From Bacillus sp. NP157 (lineage in GTDB: Bacteria > Pseudomonadota > Gammaproteobacteria > Xanthomonadales > Rhodanobacteraceae), in the NCBI GenBank assembly GCA_018889975.1, contig CP076546.1, positions 3,596,001 through 3,660,000 of the forward strand: 64,000 bases of DNA, in the 5' to 3' direction. Each line of letters starts with the position of its first letter. The first letter of the stretch is position 1. Made by a program: the position numbers and the translations under genes. Under the pieces are notes generated by a model, which saw only the letters and a program-made list of their open reading frames with translations, was not told the origin of the DNA and made no database searches. Positions 53,873 through 62,638 of the stretch are shown here, in pieces.

Positions 53873-54504
53873 GGCAGCACTCCCATCAGGTAAACGAAGG
53901 TGAAGACGCCGATCCAGACCACGTCCAGGAAGTGCCAGAACATCGACAGGCACATGATGCGGCGCTTGTTGGCTGCCGTCAGGCCGTGCTTGCCGACCTG
54001 GAACAACAGCGTGGTCAGCCACACGATGCCGAAGGTCACGTGCAGGCCGTGGGTGCCGACCAGGGTGAAGAAGGACGAAAGGAACGCGCTGCGCTGCGGG
54101 CCGGCACCTTCATGGATCAGGTTGGCGAACTCGTACAGCTCGATGCCGAGGAACGTGGCGCCGAACAGGCCGGTGACGATGAGCCAGGCCATCATCGTGC
54201 CGCGGCGGTTCTTCTGCATCTCCAGCACGGCGAAGCCGTAGGTGATCGAAGACAGCAGCAGCATGGTGGTGTTGATCGCCACCAGCGGCAGTTCGAACAG
54301 GTCGGCGCCGGACGGACCGCCCGCGTAGCTCCGCCCCAGCACGCCGTAGCAGGCGAACAGGCAGGCGAAGATCAGGCAGTCGCTCATCAGGTAGATCCAG
54401 AACCCCAGCAGGGTTCCGTTCTCCGGATGGTGATCCTTGGTCATCCAGAACTGGTTTTCGGTCCCGGCCACGGCCGCGGACGGGTTGGCTTGGATATCAG
54501 ACAT
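53869..54504 (-). CDS. cyoC: Cytochrome o ubiquinol oxidase subunit III
   Basis: 211 aa from ATG 54504; the TTG three codons earlier is less likely. Five membrane helices with [19 protein letters not shown] and [16 protein letters not shown], characteristic of subunit III of quinol oxidases. It overlaps the end of cyoB by eight bases. Confidence 0.95.
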   Translation of the reverse strand: MSDIQANPSAAVAGTENQFWMTKDHHPENGTLLGFWIYLMSDCLIFACLFACYGVLGRSYAGGPSGADLFELPLVAINTTMLLLSSITYGFAVLEMQKNRRGTMMAWLIVTGLFGATFLGIELYEFANLIHEGAGPQRSAFLSSFFTLVGTHGLHVTFGIVWLTTLLFQVGKHGLTAANKRRIMCLSMFWHFLDVVWIGVFTFVYLMGVLP

Positions 54505-56497
54505 GGGCGGCAAGCTCTTCCGTGCGGGCGGTCTCGGTGCGCTCGACCACGTCGGCGGGGATGTAGTAATCGCGCTTGTAGTTGAACGTGTGCGTGATGG
54601 CGCTGACCAGGATGCCGAGGAACGACAGGCCAGCCACCAGGAACATGTGCCAGATCATCGCGAAACCGAACACGAAGGCGAACGCGGCGATGATGAAGCC
54701 GGCCGCGGTGTTCTTCGGCATGTGGATCGGCAGGTAACCTTCGGTGCGACGCGTCGCGTTGCGCTCCTTCATGTCCCACCACGCATCGTTGTCGTGGATC
54801 AGCGGGGTGAACGCGAAGTTGTATTCCGGCGGCGGCGACGAGGTGGCCCACTCCAGGGTACGGCCGTGCCACGGATCGCCGGTGACGTCGCGCAGCTTTT
54901 CCTTGTTCTTGATCGAAACGAAGATCTGGATCAGGAACGAGCCGATGCCCAGCGCGACCAGGCCGGCGCCGACGGCGGCGATCTGGAACCAGATCTGCAG
55001 CGACGGGTCCTCGAAGTGGTTCATGCGGCGGGTGACGCCCATGAAGCCGAGCACGTACAGCGGCATGAAGGCGACCCAGAAGCCGACCAGCCAGAACCAG
55101 AAGGAGCACTTGCCCCAGAACGGATCGAGGCGGAAGCCGAAGGCCTTCGGGAACCAGTAGTTGATGCCGGCGAACAGGCCGAAGATGACGCCGCCGATGA
55201 TCACGTTATGGAAATGCGCGATCAGGAACAGGCTGTTGTGCAGCAGGAAGTCGGCCGGCGGCACCGCGAGCATCACGCCGGTCATGCCACCGATGGTGAA
55301 GGTGACCATGAAGCCGACCGTCCACAGCATGGGCACGTCGAACTTGATGCGGCCGCGGTACATCGTGAACAACCAGTTGAACAGCTTCGCACCGGTCGGG
55401 ATCGAGATGATCATCGTGGTGATGCCGAAGAACGAGTTGACGCTGGCACCCGAACCCATGGTGAAGAAGTGGTGCAGCCACACCAGGTACGACAGCACGG
55501 TGATGACCACGGTGGCGTAGACCATCGAGGCGTAGCCGAACAGGCGCTTCTGGCTGAAGGTGGACACCACTTCCGAGAAGATGCCGAACACCGGCAGCAC
55601 CAGGATGTAGACCTCGGGGTGGCCCCAGATCCAGATCAGGTTCACGTACATCATGGCGTTGCCGCCGAAGTCGTTCGTGAAGAAGTTGGTGCCGACGTAA
55701 CGGTCGAGCGCCAGCAGCACCAGCACGGCCGTGAGGACCGGGAAGGCGGCGACGATCAGCACGTTGGTGCAGAGCGAGGTCCAGGTGAAGACGGGCATCT
55801 TCATCATGGTCATGCCCGGCGCGCGCATCTTGACGATGGTGGCGATCAGGTTGATGCCGGAGAGGGTCGTTCCCACGCCGGCCACCTGTAGCGACCATAT
55901 GTAGTAGTCGACACCCACGTCTGGACTCGCCGCCAGGCCGGACAGCGGCGGATAGGCCAGCCAGCCGGTGCGGGCGAACTCACCGACGAACAGCGACGCC
56001 ATCACCAGCAGCGCGCCGGAGACGGTCATCCAGAAGCTGAAGTTGTTGAGGAACGGGAAGGCCACGTCGCGCGCGCCGATCTGCAGCGGCACCACGTAGT
56101 TCATCAGGCCCGTGACCAGCGGCATCGCCACGAAGAAGATCATGATCACGCCGTGGGCGGTGAAGATCTGGTCGTAGTGGTGCGGTGGCAGGAAGCCCGG
56201 GTTGCCGTTGAAGGCGATGGCCTGCTGGAGGCGCATCATCAGGGCGTCGGCGAAGCCGCGCAGCAGCATCACGATGCCGAGCACCATGTACATGATGCCG
56301 ATCTTCTTGTGATCGATGCTGGTGAACCACTCTTTCCAGAGGTAGCCCCACAGCTTGTACTTGAAGAGCAGGCCCAGCACGACCGCGCCGCCGAGGGCGA
56401 CGCCCGCGAACGTGGCGAGCAGGATGGGCTCGTGATAAGGGATGGCCTCTATGGTGAGGCGTCCGAAGATCAGTTTTACTAGATCGGGCGTATTCAT
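54497..56497 (-). CDS. cyoB: Cytochrome o ubiquinol oxidase subunit I
   Basis: 666 aa, about fifteen membrane helices. Heme-copper ligands are visible: [15 protein letters not shown] (low-spin heme), [14 protein letters not shown] (the CuB histidine cross-linked to tyrosine), WLHHFFTMG (CuB pair) and [10 protein letters not shown] (high-spin and low-spin hemes). This is the catalytic subunit that reduces oxygen with ubiquinol and pumps protons. Length matches E. coli CyoB (663). Confidence 0.97.
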   Translation of the reverse strand: MNTPDLVKLIFGRLTIEAIPYHEPILLATFAGVALGGAVVLGLLFKYKLWGYLWKEWFTSIDHKKIGIMYMVLGIVMLLRGFADALMMRLQQAIAFNGNPGFLPPHHYDQIFTAHGVIMIFFVAMPLVTGLMNYVVPLQIGARDVAFPFLNNFSFWMTVSGALLVMASLFVGEFARTGWLAYPPLSGLAASPDVGVDYYIWSLQVAGVGTTLSGINLIATIVKMRAPGMTMMKMPVFTWTSLCTNVLIVAAFPVLTAVLVLLALDRYVGTNFFTNDFGGNAMMYVNLIWIWGHPEVYILVLPVFGIFSEVVSTFSQKRLFGYASMVYATVVITVLSYLVWLHHFFTMGSGASVNSFFGITTMIISIPTGAKLFNWLFTMYRGRIKFDVPMLWTVGFMVTFTIGGMTGVMLAVPPADFLLHNSLFLIAHFHNVIIGGVIFGLFAGINYWFPKAFGFRLDPFWGKCSFWFWLVGFWVAFMPLYVLGFMGVTRRMNHFEDPSLQIWFQIAAVGAGLVALGIGSFLIQIFVSIKNKEKLRDVTGDPWHGRTLEWATSSPPPEYNFAFTPLIHDNDAWWDMKERNATRRTEGYLPIHMPKNTAAGFIIAAFAFVFGFAMIWHMFLVAGLSFLGILVSAITHTFNYKRDYYIPADVVERTETARTEELAAHV

Positions 56498-56536
56498 ACC
56501 GGACTCGGCAAGCGAAATTCGTTTGGGGGCGACCGC

Positions 56537-57613
56537 TTAGAGCGGGCGTCCGGCGGGCGTCATGGCTTCACCGGCGGTGCCGCGAGCGGCGCACAGGGCG
56601 CCTACGTAGCGGCGGCCGTCGTCGGGCAGGCCATTGCGCGAGCGGGTCGCGGCATCGAGCGAGGTCACGTTGTACGTGCCCACGATGCCCTGGCCGCCGG
56701 CCTTGTCCAGCGCCATCATGTCGCTGGAGCACATGCGGTTGGCTTCGACGCAGCGGTTGAGGATCTTGTTGTAGAGACCCTCCGCCACGGTGCCGTAGTA
56801 ATGCACCGGTTCGCGCTCGCTGGGCTGCTCGAGCTTGAGGTAATCGTCGCGGTCGAGGGCGTCGCCGCTGGCCTTGGCCTTGGCCACCCACGCGTCGAAG
56901 TCACCCTCGGACAGGCTGTGGAAGCGGAAGCGCATGTCGGAGAACCCGGCGCCGCTGTAGTTGGCCGAGATGCCCTCGAAGTCGCCGGTCTTGTTCATCA
57001 CGGCGTTGAGCTTGGTCTCCATGCCCGGCATGGCATAGATCATGCCCGCCATGGACGGCACGAAGAAGGCGTTCATCACGCTGGAGGCGGTGATGTGGAA
57101 TTCGATCGGACGGTCCACCGGGGCGGCCATCTCGTTGACCGTGGCGATGCCCTGTTCCGGGTAGAGGAACAGCCACTTCCAGTCCAGCGCCACGACCTCG
57201 ACCACCAGCGGCTTGACGCCAGCCGGGACGGGCCGGTTCTGCGCGACTTGGTCGAGCGGACGGTAGGGGTCCAGCTTGTGGGTGCTGGTCCAGGTGATGG
57301 CACCCAGTGCGATGATGATCATCAGCGGGGCCGACCAGACGATCAGCTCCAGCACGGTGGAGTGGTTCCAGTCCGGGGCGTAGTCTTCCTGGGCAGCCTT
57401 GCTGCCGGCCCGGTACTTCCAGGCGAACAGCAGGATCAGGAAGATCACCGGGATGATGATGATGAGCATCAGCACCACGGAAATGAAGATCAGGTCCCGT
57501 TGTTGGCGGGCGATGTCGCCGGAAGGCGAAAACAGTACGGCGTCGCAGCCCGACAAAAGCAGGGCCAGGGCGGGGATCATTAATCCGCGCAACATCTTCA
57601 TGGACATTCGCAT
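56537..57613 (-). CDS. cyoA: Cytochrome o ubiquinol oxidase subunit II
   Basis: 358 aa from the first ATG at 57613 (57607 and 57601 are also ATG; a TTG lies at 57637). Lipoprotein signal with box LLLSGC, then two membrane helices. The periplasmic cupredoxin domain has ANYSGAGFSDMRF but no Cys-x3-Cys, so there is no CuA site: this is a quinol rather than cytochrome c oxidase. First gene of the cyo operon. Confidence 0.95.
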   Translation of the reverse strand: MRMSMKMLRGLMIPALALLLSGCDAVLFSPSGDIARQQRDLIFISVVLMLIIIIPVIFLILLFAWKYRAGSKAAQEDYAPDWNHSTVLELIVWSAPLMIIIALGAITWTSTHKLDPYRPLDQVAQNRPVPAGVKPLVVEVVALDWKWLFLYPEQGIATVNEMAAPVDRPIEFHITASSVMNAFFVPSMAGMIYAMPGMETKLNAVMNKTGDFEGISANYSGAGFSDMRFRFHSLSEGDFDAWVAKAKASGDALDRDDYLKLEQPSEREPVHYYGTVAEGLYNKILNRCVEANRMCSSDMMALDKAGGQGIVGTYNVTSLDAATRSRNGLPDDGRRYVGALCAARGTAGEAMTPAGRPL

Positions 57614-57663
57614 GGTGGGAGCAACCTGGGGACTCAAAAAAATACGCTGAAATTCACGTCACG

Positions 57664-57694
57664 ACCATAGGACACTTTGTCCCATGGGATGCAA
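57664..57694 (-). promoter_or_regulatory. Possible cyo promoter overlapping an operator-like dyad
   Basis: On the minus strand TTGCAT (57694-57689) and TATGGT (57669-57664) are spaced by 19 bases, longer than optimal. The spacer contains the perfect dyad GGACA-CTT-TGTCC (57670-57682), extended with CAT/ATG outside a mismatch. It lies between cyoA and the divergent transporter gene. Confidence 0.35.
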
Positions 57695-57750
57695 GCCAGA
57701 AGCCCTGGCAATGGTTATGCTGTACCCAAGCACAGGAAGGGAGCCGTACG

Positions 57751-59103
57751 ATGTCGAGCATTTCACACGTCCCTCACAACGCCGCCGAGGTCGCCGAACG
57801 CGACGTCCGCCGGCAGCACCAGGAGAGCCACGCCGCCGTCGCGCCGAACGAGATCGCGGTGGGCGTCGTCATCGGCCGGGCCTCCGAATACTTTGATTTC
57901 TTTACGTATGGCATCGCTTCGGTCCTGGTCTTCCCGTCGGTGTTCTTCCCGTTCCTGAACCAGACTGACGGCATCCTGCTTGCCTTCACGATCTTCTCGT
58001 TCGCCTTCATCGCCCGGCCTATCGGTACCACGCTGTTCATGGCGATCCAGCGCCATTTCGGCCGGAGCACCAAGCTCACCGCCTCGCTGTTCCTGCTGGG
58101 CACCTCCACGGTGTGCATCGCCTTCCTGCCGGCGAACACCTCCGGGGGCTACACGGTCATCGTGATCCTGTCGCTACTACGGTTCTTGCAGGGCATTGCG
58201 CTGGGTGGCTCGTGGGATGGCCTGCCCTCCCTGCTGGCCCTTAACGCGCCCAAGGGCCGCCGCGGCTGGTTCGCCATGCTCGGCCAGCTGGGCGCGCCGG
58301 TGGGCTTCCTGATTGCCGGCTCGCTGTTCCTGTTCCTCAATACCCAGCTGTCCCACGAGGACTTCATGGGCTGGGGCTGGCGTTATCCGTTCTTCGTCGC
58401 CTTCGCCATCAACGTCGTGGCCCTGTTCGCCCGCCTCCGCCTGGTGGTGACCGAGGAATACACCCAGGCGATGGAGGAATCCCTGCTCGAGCCGATCGGC
58501 ACCATCGAGATGGTGCGGGCGCAGGGTTACAACCTGTTTATCGGCGCCTTCGCCGCCCTGGCCAGCTACGCCCTGTTCCACATCGTGACCGTGTTCCCGC
58601 TCAGCTGGATCGCCATCAACCGCTCGCAGGCCATCAATAACGTCTTGATCGTGCAGATTATTGGCGCCTTCGTCGCGGTCCTGGCCACGGTGGCGTCGGG
58701 CGTCATCGCCGATAAGTTCGGTCGCCGGAACACGCTGGGCACCATGGCGGTGCTGATCGGCCTGTTCGCGATCGCCGCGCCGTTCCTGCTCGATGGCGGC
58801 AAGGTCGCCCAGGACACCTTCCTGATCGTCGGCTTCGGCCTGCTCGGCCTGTCCTACGGCCAGGCGGCCGGCACGGTCACGTCGAACTTCGAAAAGCGCT
58901 TCCGCTACACCGGCGCGGCATTGACCACCGACTTCGCGTGGCTGGTCGGCGCGGCCTTCGCCCCGCTGGTGGCGCTGGGCCTGTCCACCCGCTTCGGCCT
59001 GGTCGCGGTGAGTGCCTACCTGCTCTCGGGCGTGGTCTGCACCCTGATCGCGCTGCGCATCAACAAATCGCTGGAAGCACCGCGAGCCAAGGCCGCGGCC
59101 TGA
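57751..59103 (+). CDS. MHS-family MFS transporter (metabolite:H+ symporter, ProP/KgtP-like)
   Basis: 450 aa with twelve membrane helices after a hydrophilic N-terminus of about 40 residues. GRASEYFDFFTYGIASVLVF, FIARPIGTTLFMAIQRHFGR and LRFLQGIALGGSWDGLPSLL are typical MHS signatures (the RP-x-G and G-R-x8-RR-type loops). Members import carboxylates, amino acids or osmolytes. It diverges from the cyo operon and ends in a strong terminator. Confidence 0.9.
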   Translation: MSSISHVPHNAAEVAERDVRRQHQESHAAVAPNEIAVGVVIGRASEYFDFFTYGIASVLVFPSVFFPFLNQTDGILLAFTIFSFAFIARPIGTTLFMAIQRHFGRSTKLTASLFLLGTSTVCIAFLPANTSGGYTVIVILSLLRFLQGIALGGSWDGLPSLLALNAPKGRRGWFAMLGQLGAPVGFLIAGSLFLFLNTQLSHEDFMGWGWRYPFFVAFAINVVALFARLRLVVTEEYTQAMEESLLEPIGTIEMVRAQGYNLFIGAFAALASYALFHIVTVFPLSWIAINRSQAINNVLIVQIIGAFVAVLATVASGVIADKFGRRNTLGTMAVLIGLFAIAAPFLLDGGKVAQDTFLIVGFGLLGLSYGQAAGTVTSNFEKRFRYTGAALTTDFAWLVGAAFAPLVALGLSTRFGLVAVSAYLLSGVVCTLIALRINKSLEAPRAKAAA

Positions 59104-59127
59104 GCAAAGGCGAAGTGACGAACGAAG

Positions 59128-59157
59128 GGGCCCCGTCTCGCGACGGGGCCCTTTTTT
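59128..59157 (+). terminator. Rho-independent terminator of the MHS transporter gene
   Basis: Perfect ten-base stem GGGCCCCGTC / GACGGGGCCC with loop TCGC, followed by six T. It lies 25 bases after the stop codon and only ten bases before the convergent epimerase stop; the opposite strand lacks the T run. Confidence 0.95.
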
Positions 59158-59166
59158 ATGCGTCAG

Positions 59167-60150
59167 CTAGGCGACCGGGTAGGGGCCGTCCGCGAAGACC
59201 TCGTCGTGATACCCCTTCCTGCCGACCGCCAGGGCCGCCGGGCTGCGGAAGTCTTCGCCCCGGCGCAGGCACGCGAGGACGTAGGCGAAGTCGCGCCGGG
59301 GGACCCAGCCGAGCTCGCGCATCGCCTTGTGGCTGTCGTAGACACGGTCCAGGCTCGGTAGCAGCTTCCAGCCTTTTTCGGCGTACAGGCTTGCAACGTC
59401 AGGGAAAAGACGCGCAACGACCGCAAGCGCGTCTTTGCGGAGCTCGGCGACATCGGCCCGGGTGAAGGGGGTCGGTGCCGATACGATGTACCGGCCGAAG
59501 CCGATCGACGGCGCTCTCTCCAGCGCAAGCAGGTGGGCGCCGACGATGTCCTCGATGTCGGCCCGCCGGTACAGCAGCTCGTTGGCCTGCATGTTTTCCG
59601 TGCCGTATTCCGCACGAACACCTGCGTTGTCATCATCTTCCGGGAAGAAGCGCGACGTTCGCAGCACGACCACCGGAAGATGGTCCTTGCGGGCGACCAG
59701 CTCGCACATCCCTTCCGCCGCGATCTTGGTCGCGCCGTAGATGTTCTTCGGCACCGGGACCACGTCCTCATCGATCCAGGCGGCCGGCTGCCCGGCCGCC
59801 GGCGACAACGCGGCGCCAAACGCGCTGGTCGTGCTGGTGAAGACAAAGCCGCGAACCCCCTCCGCGACGGCCGCCTCGAGCAGGGCGACCGTGCCGGCCA
59901 CGTTCGTATCGACGAACTGGCGCTTCGAATGGGTCGCCACGTGCGGCTTGTGTAGCGTCGCGGCGTGGACCACCCCGGTCGCGCCCGCCATCGCCCGGCG
60001 GACGAAGGCTTCGTCGGCGATCGAGCCGACTTCGTCGGTGAACGGCGACGGTTTGATGTCGATGCCGCGCACCTCGCGGCCCTGGGCGCGGAGTTCGCGC
60101 ACGAGCGCTTCGCCCAGGTGGCCCGCGCTGCCGGTAACCAGGATCGTCAC
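59167..60150 (-). CDS. NAD-dependent epimerase/dehydratase (extended SDR)
   Basis: 327 aa from GTG 60150, with AAGG upstream and ten bases from the stop of the preceding gene. Rossmann motif VTGSAGHLGEALVREL at residues 5-20; active-site YGATK with an upstream serine/threonine-rich strand (FTSTTSAFG). It resembles UDP-sugar epimerase-like SDRs of unknown substrate. Probably co-transcribed with the DUF2058 gene. Confidence 0.87.
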   Translation of the reverse strand: MTILVTGSAGHLGEALVRELRAQGREVRGIDIKPSPFTDEVGSIADEAFVRRAMAGATGVVHAATLHKPHVATHSKRQFVDTNVAGTVALLEAAVAEGVRGFVFTSTTSAFGAALSPAAGQPAAWIDEDVVPVPKNIYGATKIAAEGMCELVARKDHLPVVVLRTSRFFPEDDDNAGVRAEYGTENMQANELLYRRADIEDIVGAHLLALERAPSIGFGRYIVSAPTPFTRADVAELRKDALAVVARLFPDVASLYAEKGWKLLPSLDRVYDSHKAMRELGWVPRRDFAYVLACLRRGEDFRSPAALAVGRKGYHDEVFADGPYPVA

Positions 60151-60160
60151 GGCGGGAGCC

Positions 60161-60703
60161 TTACCAGACCAGGTCGTCCGGCACGACGAACTGCTTGTAG
60201 AAGTCGTCCTCGTCGTCGGGCGGCAGCGGATCGCCATCCTTGCGGCCGTGGTCGAGCACGATGAGCTCGGGCACACGGACATGGACCTGGTCGGCCGCCG
60301 CGCGCGGCAGCAGTTCAAAGCCCTCGCCATGGCGGACGATCGCCAGGGCGCCGGCGGCAAGCTGGCCGCGTTGCGCCTCGCTCACCAGCACGCTGGTGAT
60401 CCGCTCGCCATCGTTGAAGCGGTACGGATCCTCGCCTTCGCGCTTCACCTTCTTGGCCTCGACGATCTGTCGCACCTGCGCGCGCAGTTCCTTCGCCCTC
60501 GCCTCCGCGTTGCGCTCGGCAGCAATGGCGCGATCGCGCTCCGCCCGCTCGGCCTGCAGCTGGCGGGCATCGACCTTGTCCTCGTCCGCGGCCACCGGGG
60601 CCTTGCCCTGGCGCTGCTTCGCCTGGTCACGGACGATCTTGGCGGCCTTGTCCTTCTTGACGAGGCCGGCCTTGAGGAGCTGTTCCTGGAGGGGGTTGCG
60701 CAT
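60161..60703 (-). CDS. DUF2058 family protein (YaiL-like)
   Basis: 180 aa, soluble, very charged. The start NPLQEQLLKAGLVKKDKAAK is diagnostic for DUF2058; residues about 45-90 form an alanine/arginine-rich coiled coil; the rest is a small domain with YRFNDGERITSVLVS and AIVRHGEGFELLP. The family is annotated as nucleoprotein/polynucleotide-associated but its function is unproven. Confidence 0.9.
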   Translation of the reverse strand: MRNPLQEQLLKAGLVKKDKAAKIVRDQAKQRQGKAPVAADEDKVDARQLQAERAERDRAIAAERNAEARAKELRAQVRQIVEAKKVKREGEDPYRFNDGERITSVLVSEAQRGQLAAGALAIVRHGEGFELLPRAAADQVHVRVPELIVLDHGRKDGDPLPPDDEDDFYKQFVVPDDLVW

Positions 60704-60748
60704 GGTGCTACCACGGTGTCTCTGGAAAGACCCCTGATGATAGCCGCG

Positions 60749-61164
60749 TCAGAGGTATTCGACCTCAACCCGGATCGGCCGGCTGAAGGTGCCGCCCCGC
60801 ACGGTCGCCCGGGTTTCCCGCAGGCGGACGTGGAAGTCGTAGCGGTCGCCCGTGCCGAGCGCGCTGAGGTCGATGGGGATGCCCGGACTGATGTTCCGTC
60901 GCTCCTTCGTGCCGAGCTCCAGGGCAACGTTCGGCGGCCCGCCCGCTGATAGGGAAAACCACTCAGGATGGCCGGGTTCGGCGTCGCCCGCGGTGCCGAA
61001 GGTAAAGCGTGCGATGAGGCCCGCCGGGTCCGAGCAGTTCTCGACATGCAGGGCGAACGCTACACATAGCGCGTCGCGTTCATCACGACGCTGGCCGACG
61101 CGACCTGCGCGAACGGAACCACCGCGGCCAGCAGGGCCGCGCGGAGAATAAGGGGGCGAATCAT
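60749..61164 (-). pseudogene. Fimbrial locus remnant: chaperone N-terminus joined out of frame to a pilin C-terminus
   Basis: Reading from ATG 61164 gives 34 codons: MIRPLILRAALLAAVVPFAQ, then VASASVVMNATRYV and a TAG (61060-61062). Signal peptide plus ASVVMNATR is how PapD-like usher-pathway chaperones begin. In another frame, directly after, the sequence codes for VAFALHVENCSDPAGLIARF through NVALELGTKERRNISPG and RVEVEYL, ending at 60749, which is the C-terminal half of a fimbrial subunit (second cysteine, PG, alternating C-terminal strand). The rest of the chaperone, the usher and the pilin's N-terminus are missing, as expected for a deletion spanning them. Not expected to give a functional product. 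Confidence 0.75.
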
Positions 61165-61214
61165 GGGCGTCCTTTCGGATCGACCGCCGGCGCGCCGGCG
61201 GTCGACTCCTTGCC

Positions 61215-61763
61215 TTACGGTGCTTCGTAGTTGATGGTGTACTTGACCTGGCCGTTGGCCGTGCCCGCCACCATGTCATCGGTGCGCTCGAACGCTGCCG
61301 CGTGGAAAATCATCGCCATGTTGCCCTCGACGACCTTCGTCACGACCTTCTGGTCGGCCGACCAGGCGTTGATCTTGTCGCCGGTTTCGTTGAACAGGCG
61401 GATCTGCACACCCTTGGCGGTGCCGTTCACGCGCACCATGCCGGTGTTCGGGTCGACCAGGGCGCCGTCGGCATCGAAGGTCGCGTACACCCTCGTGCCG
61501 TTGGTGCACGAGTTCTCGCCGGTCTTGCCGATCTGGATGCGGAAACCGTGCATGCCCTGGTTGTCGCCGGGAGCCGCGAAGTCACCCGCGCTGACGCTGC
61601 CCAGGTCGACTTCGAAGTTCGGGCCGCCGCTACCTTCGCCGTCCACCGTGCAGGTGACGTTGCTGATAGCACCCTTGAAGGTGATGGTGCCGGTTTCGGC
61701 AAATGCCGACGGCGCGGCGAGGCCTGCGATAAGCAGGGCGGAGCTGAAAAGCTTGAGGTTCAT
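61215..61763 (-). CDS. Type 1 fimbrial major subunit-like protein
   Basis: 182 aa from ATG 61763 with AAAGG upstream. Sec signal (LLIAGLAAPSAFAE), then TGTITFKGAISNVTCTVDGE with the first cysteine, NSCTNGT with the second, and the terminal GQVKYTINYEAP beta-strand with the penultimate aromatic, all features of chaperone-usher pilins. It is intact, but the assembly genes next to it are destroyed, so it may be unassembled unless other chaperone-usher genes exist elsewhere. Confidence 0.87.
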   Translation of the reverse strand: MNLKLFSSALLIAGLAAPSAFAETGTITFKGAISNVTCTVDGEGSGGPNFEVDLGSVSAGDFAAPGDNQGMHGFRIQIGKTGENSCTNGTRVYATFDADGALVDPNTGMVRVNGTAKGVQIRLFNETGDKINAWSADQKVVTKVVEGNMAMIFHAAAFERTDDMVAGTANGQVKYTINYEAP

Positions 61764-61936
61764 CCGATTAACCTTTCTCTGAATGACGTAGTTCAACGGC
61801 CCACCATGGGCCGCCGGCCTATGGGGCGGCACGGGCCACCCCGCGCAGCAGCAGCCGGGCCCGACTACACGAGCGCTAGAGAAAGTTTGTGGGATTAGCC
61901 CTACAGAGGGATATGGAAGTTTCCTCAAAAATCCGA

Positions 61937-62554
61937 CTAATTTCGCGGACGCCTCCGGCTACCCCTCGCCAGCCACCCCACCACCACCGGCATCAGCACG
62001 AGCGGCAGGTTGCTCGGCCCGGGGATCCACAGGGCGAGCAGCAGCGACACCGTCGACATCGCCGGCAGGGCCAGGGTCCGCCGCCGCATCATGGCCACGT
62101 CGTCGGCCGTGATGTCCTCGCGCAGATAGGGCGCCTGAAGCACGGTGCGGACCAGTCGCCACTGCAACAGGCCGGCGACCAGCAGGTTCAGCGCGTAGAA
62201 GACCTCGGGTACGCGCTCGGTCGAATGGGCGCTCATCAGGGCCGAGGAGAACGGCATGAAGGCCACCGACATCAGCAGGGCGAGGTTTCGCCAGACGAGC
62301 GCCGGGTCGTAGCCGCGGACCATGCCGAAGACGCGGTGGTGGGCTGCCCATAGCGCGCCCACGACGATGAAGCTGAGCAGGAAGCCGAAGAAGTTCGGCA
62401 ACAGGTTGGCCAGGGCCTGCAGCCAGGCCATGTCGCCCGCCCCCTCGGGATGCGGCACGTGGATCTCGATGACCAGCAAGGTGATCGCGATGGCGAACAC
62501 GGCGTCCGAAAAAAACGTCAGCCGCTCCAGCTGCTGATCCTGCCCCTGCGACAT
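61937..62554 (-). CDS. TMEM175/DUF1211 family membrane protein (putative K+ channel)
   Basis: 205 aa from ATG 62554; an upstream in-frame start lacks a ribosome site. Six membrane helices are visible. The first bears ERLTFFSDAVFAIAITLLVIE, the FSD motif that lines the pore of bacterial and lysosomal TMEM175 potassium channels. A charged loop separates helices 2 and 3 (AAHHRVFGMVRGYDPALVWR). Ion selectivity is inferred from the family. Confidence 0.9.
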   Translation of the reverse strand: MSQGQDQQLERLTFFSDAVFAIAITLLVIEIHVPHPEGAGDMAWLQALANLLPNFFGFLLSFIVVGALWAAHHRVFGMVRGYDPALVWRNLALLMSVAFMPFSSALMSAHSTERVPEVFYALNLLVAGLLQWRLVRTVLQAPYLREDITADDVAMMRRRTLALPAMSTVSLLLALWIPGPSNLPLVLMPVVVGWLARGSRRRPRN

Positions 62555-62638
62555 GCGCGATCCCCCGATCGTGGTTGTTCCCCGATCATCGCCTTGCCGG
62601 CGGTGCCGAAGCAACCGCCGGCGGGGCTAAGGCCTTGT

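Noticed and set aside
54437-55891. 484-codon plus-strand frame opposite cyoB
   Set aside because: Antisense of a highly conserved oxidase gene; rich in D, E, H, and G with no domain.
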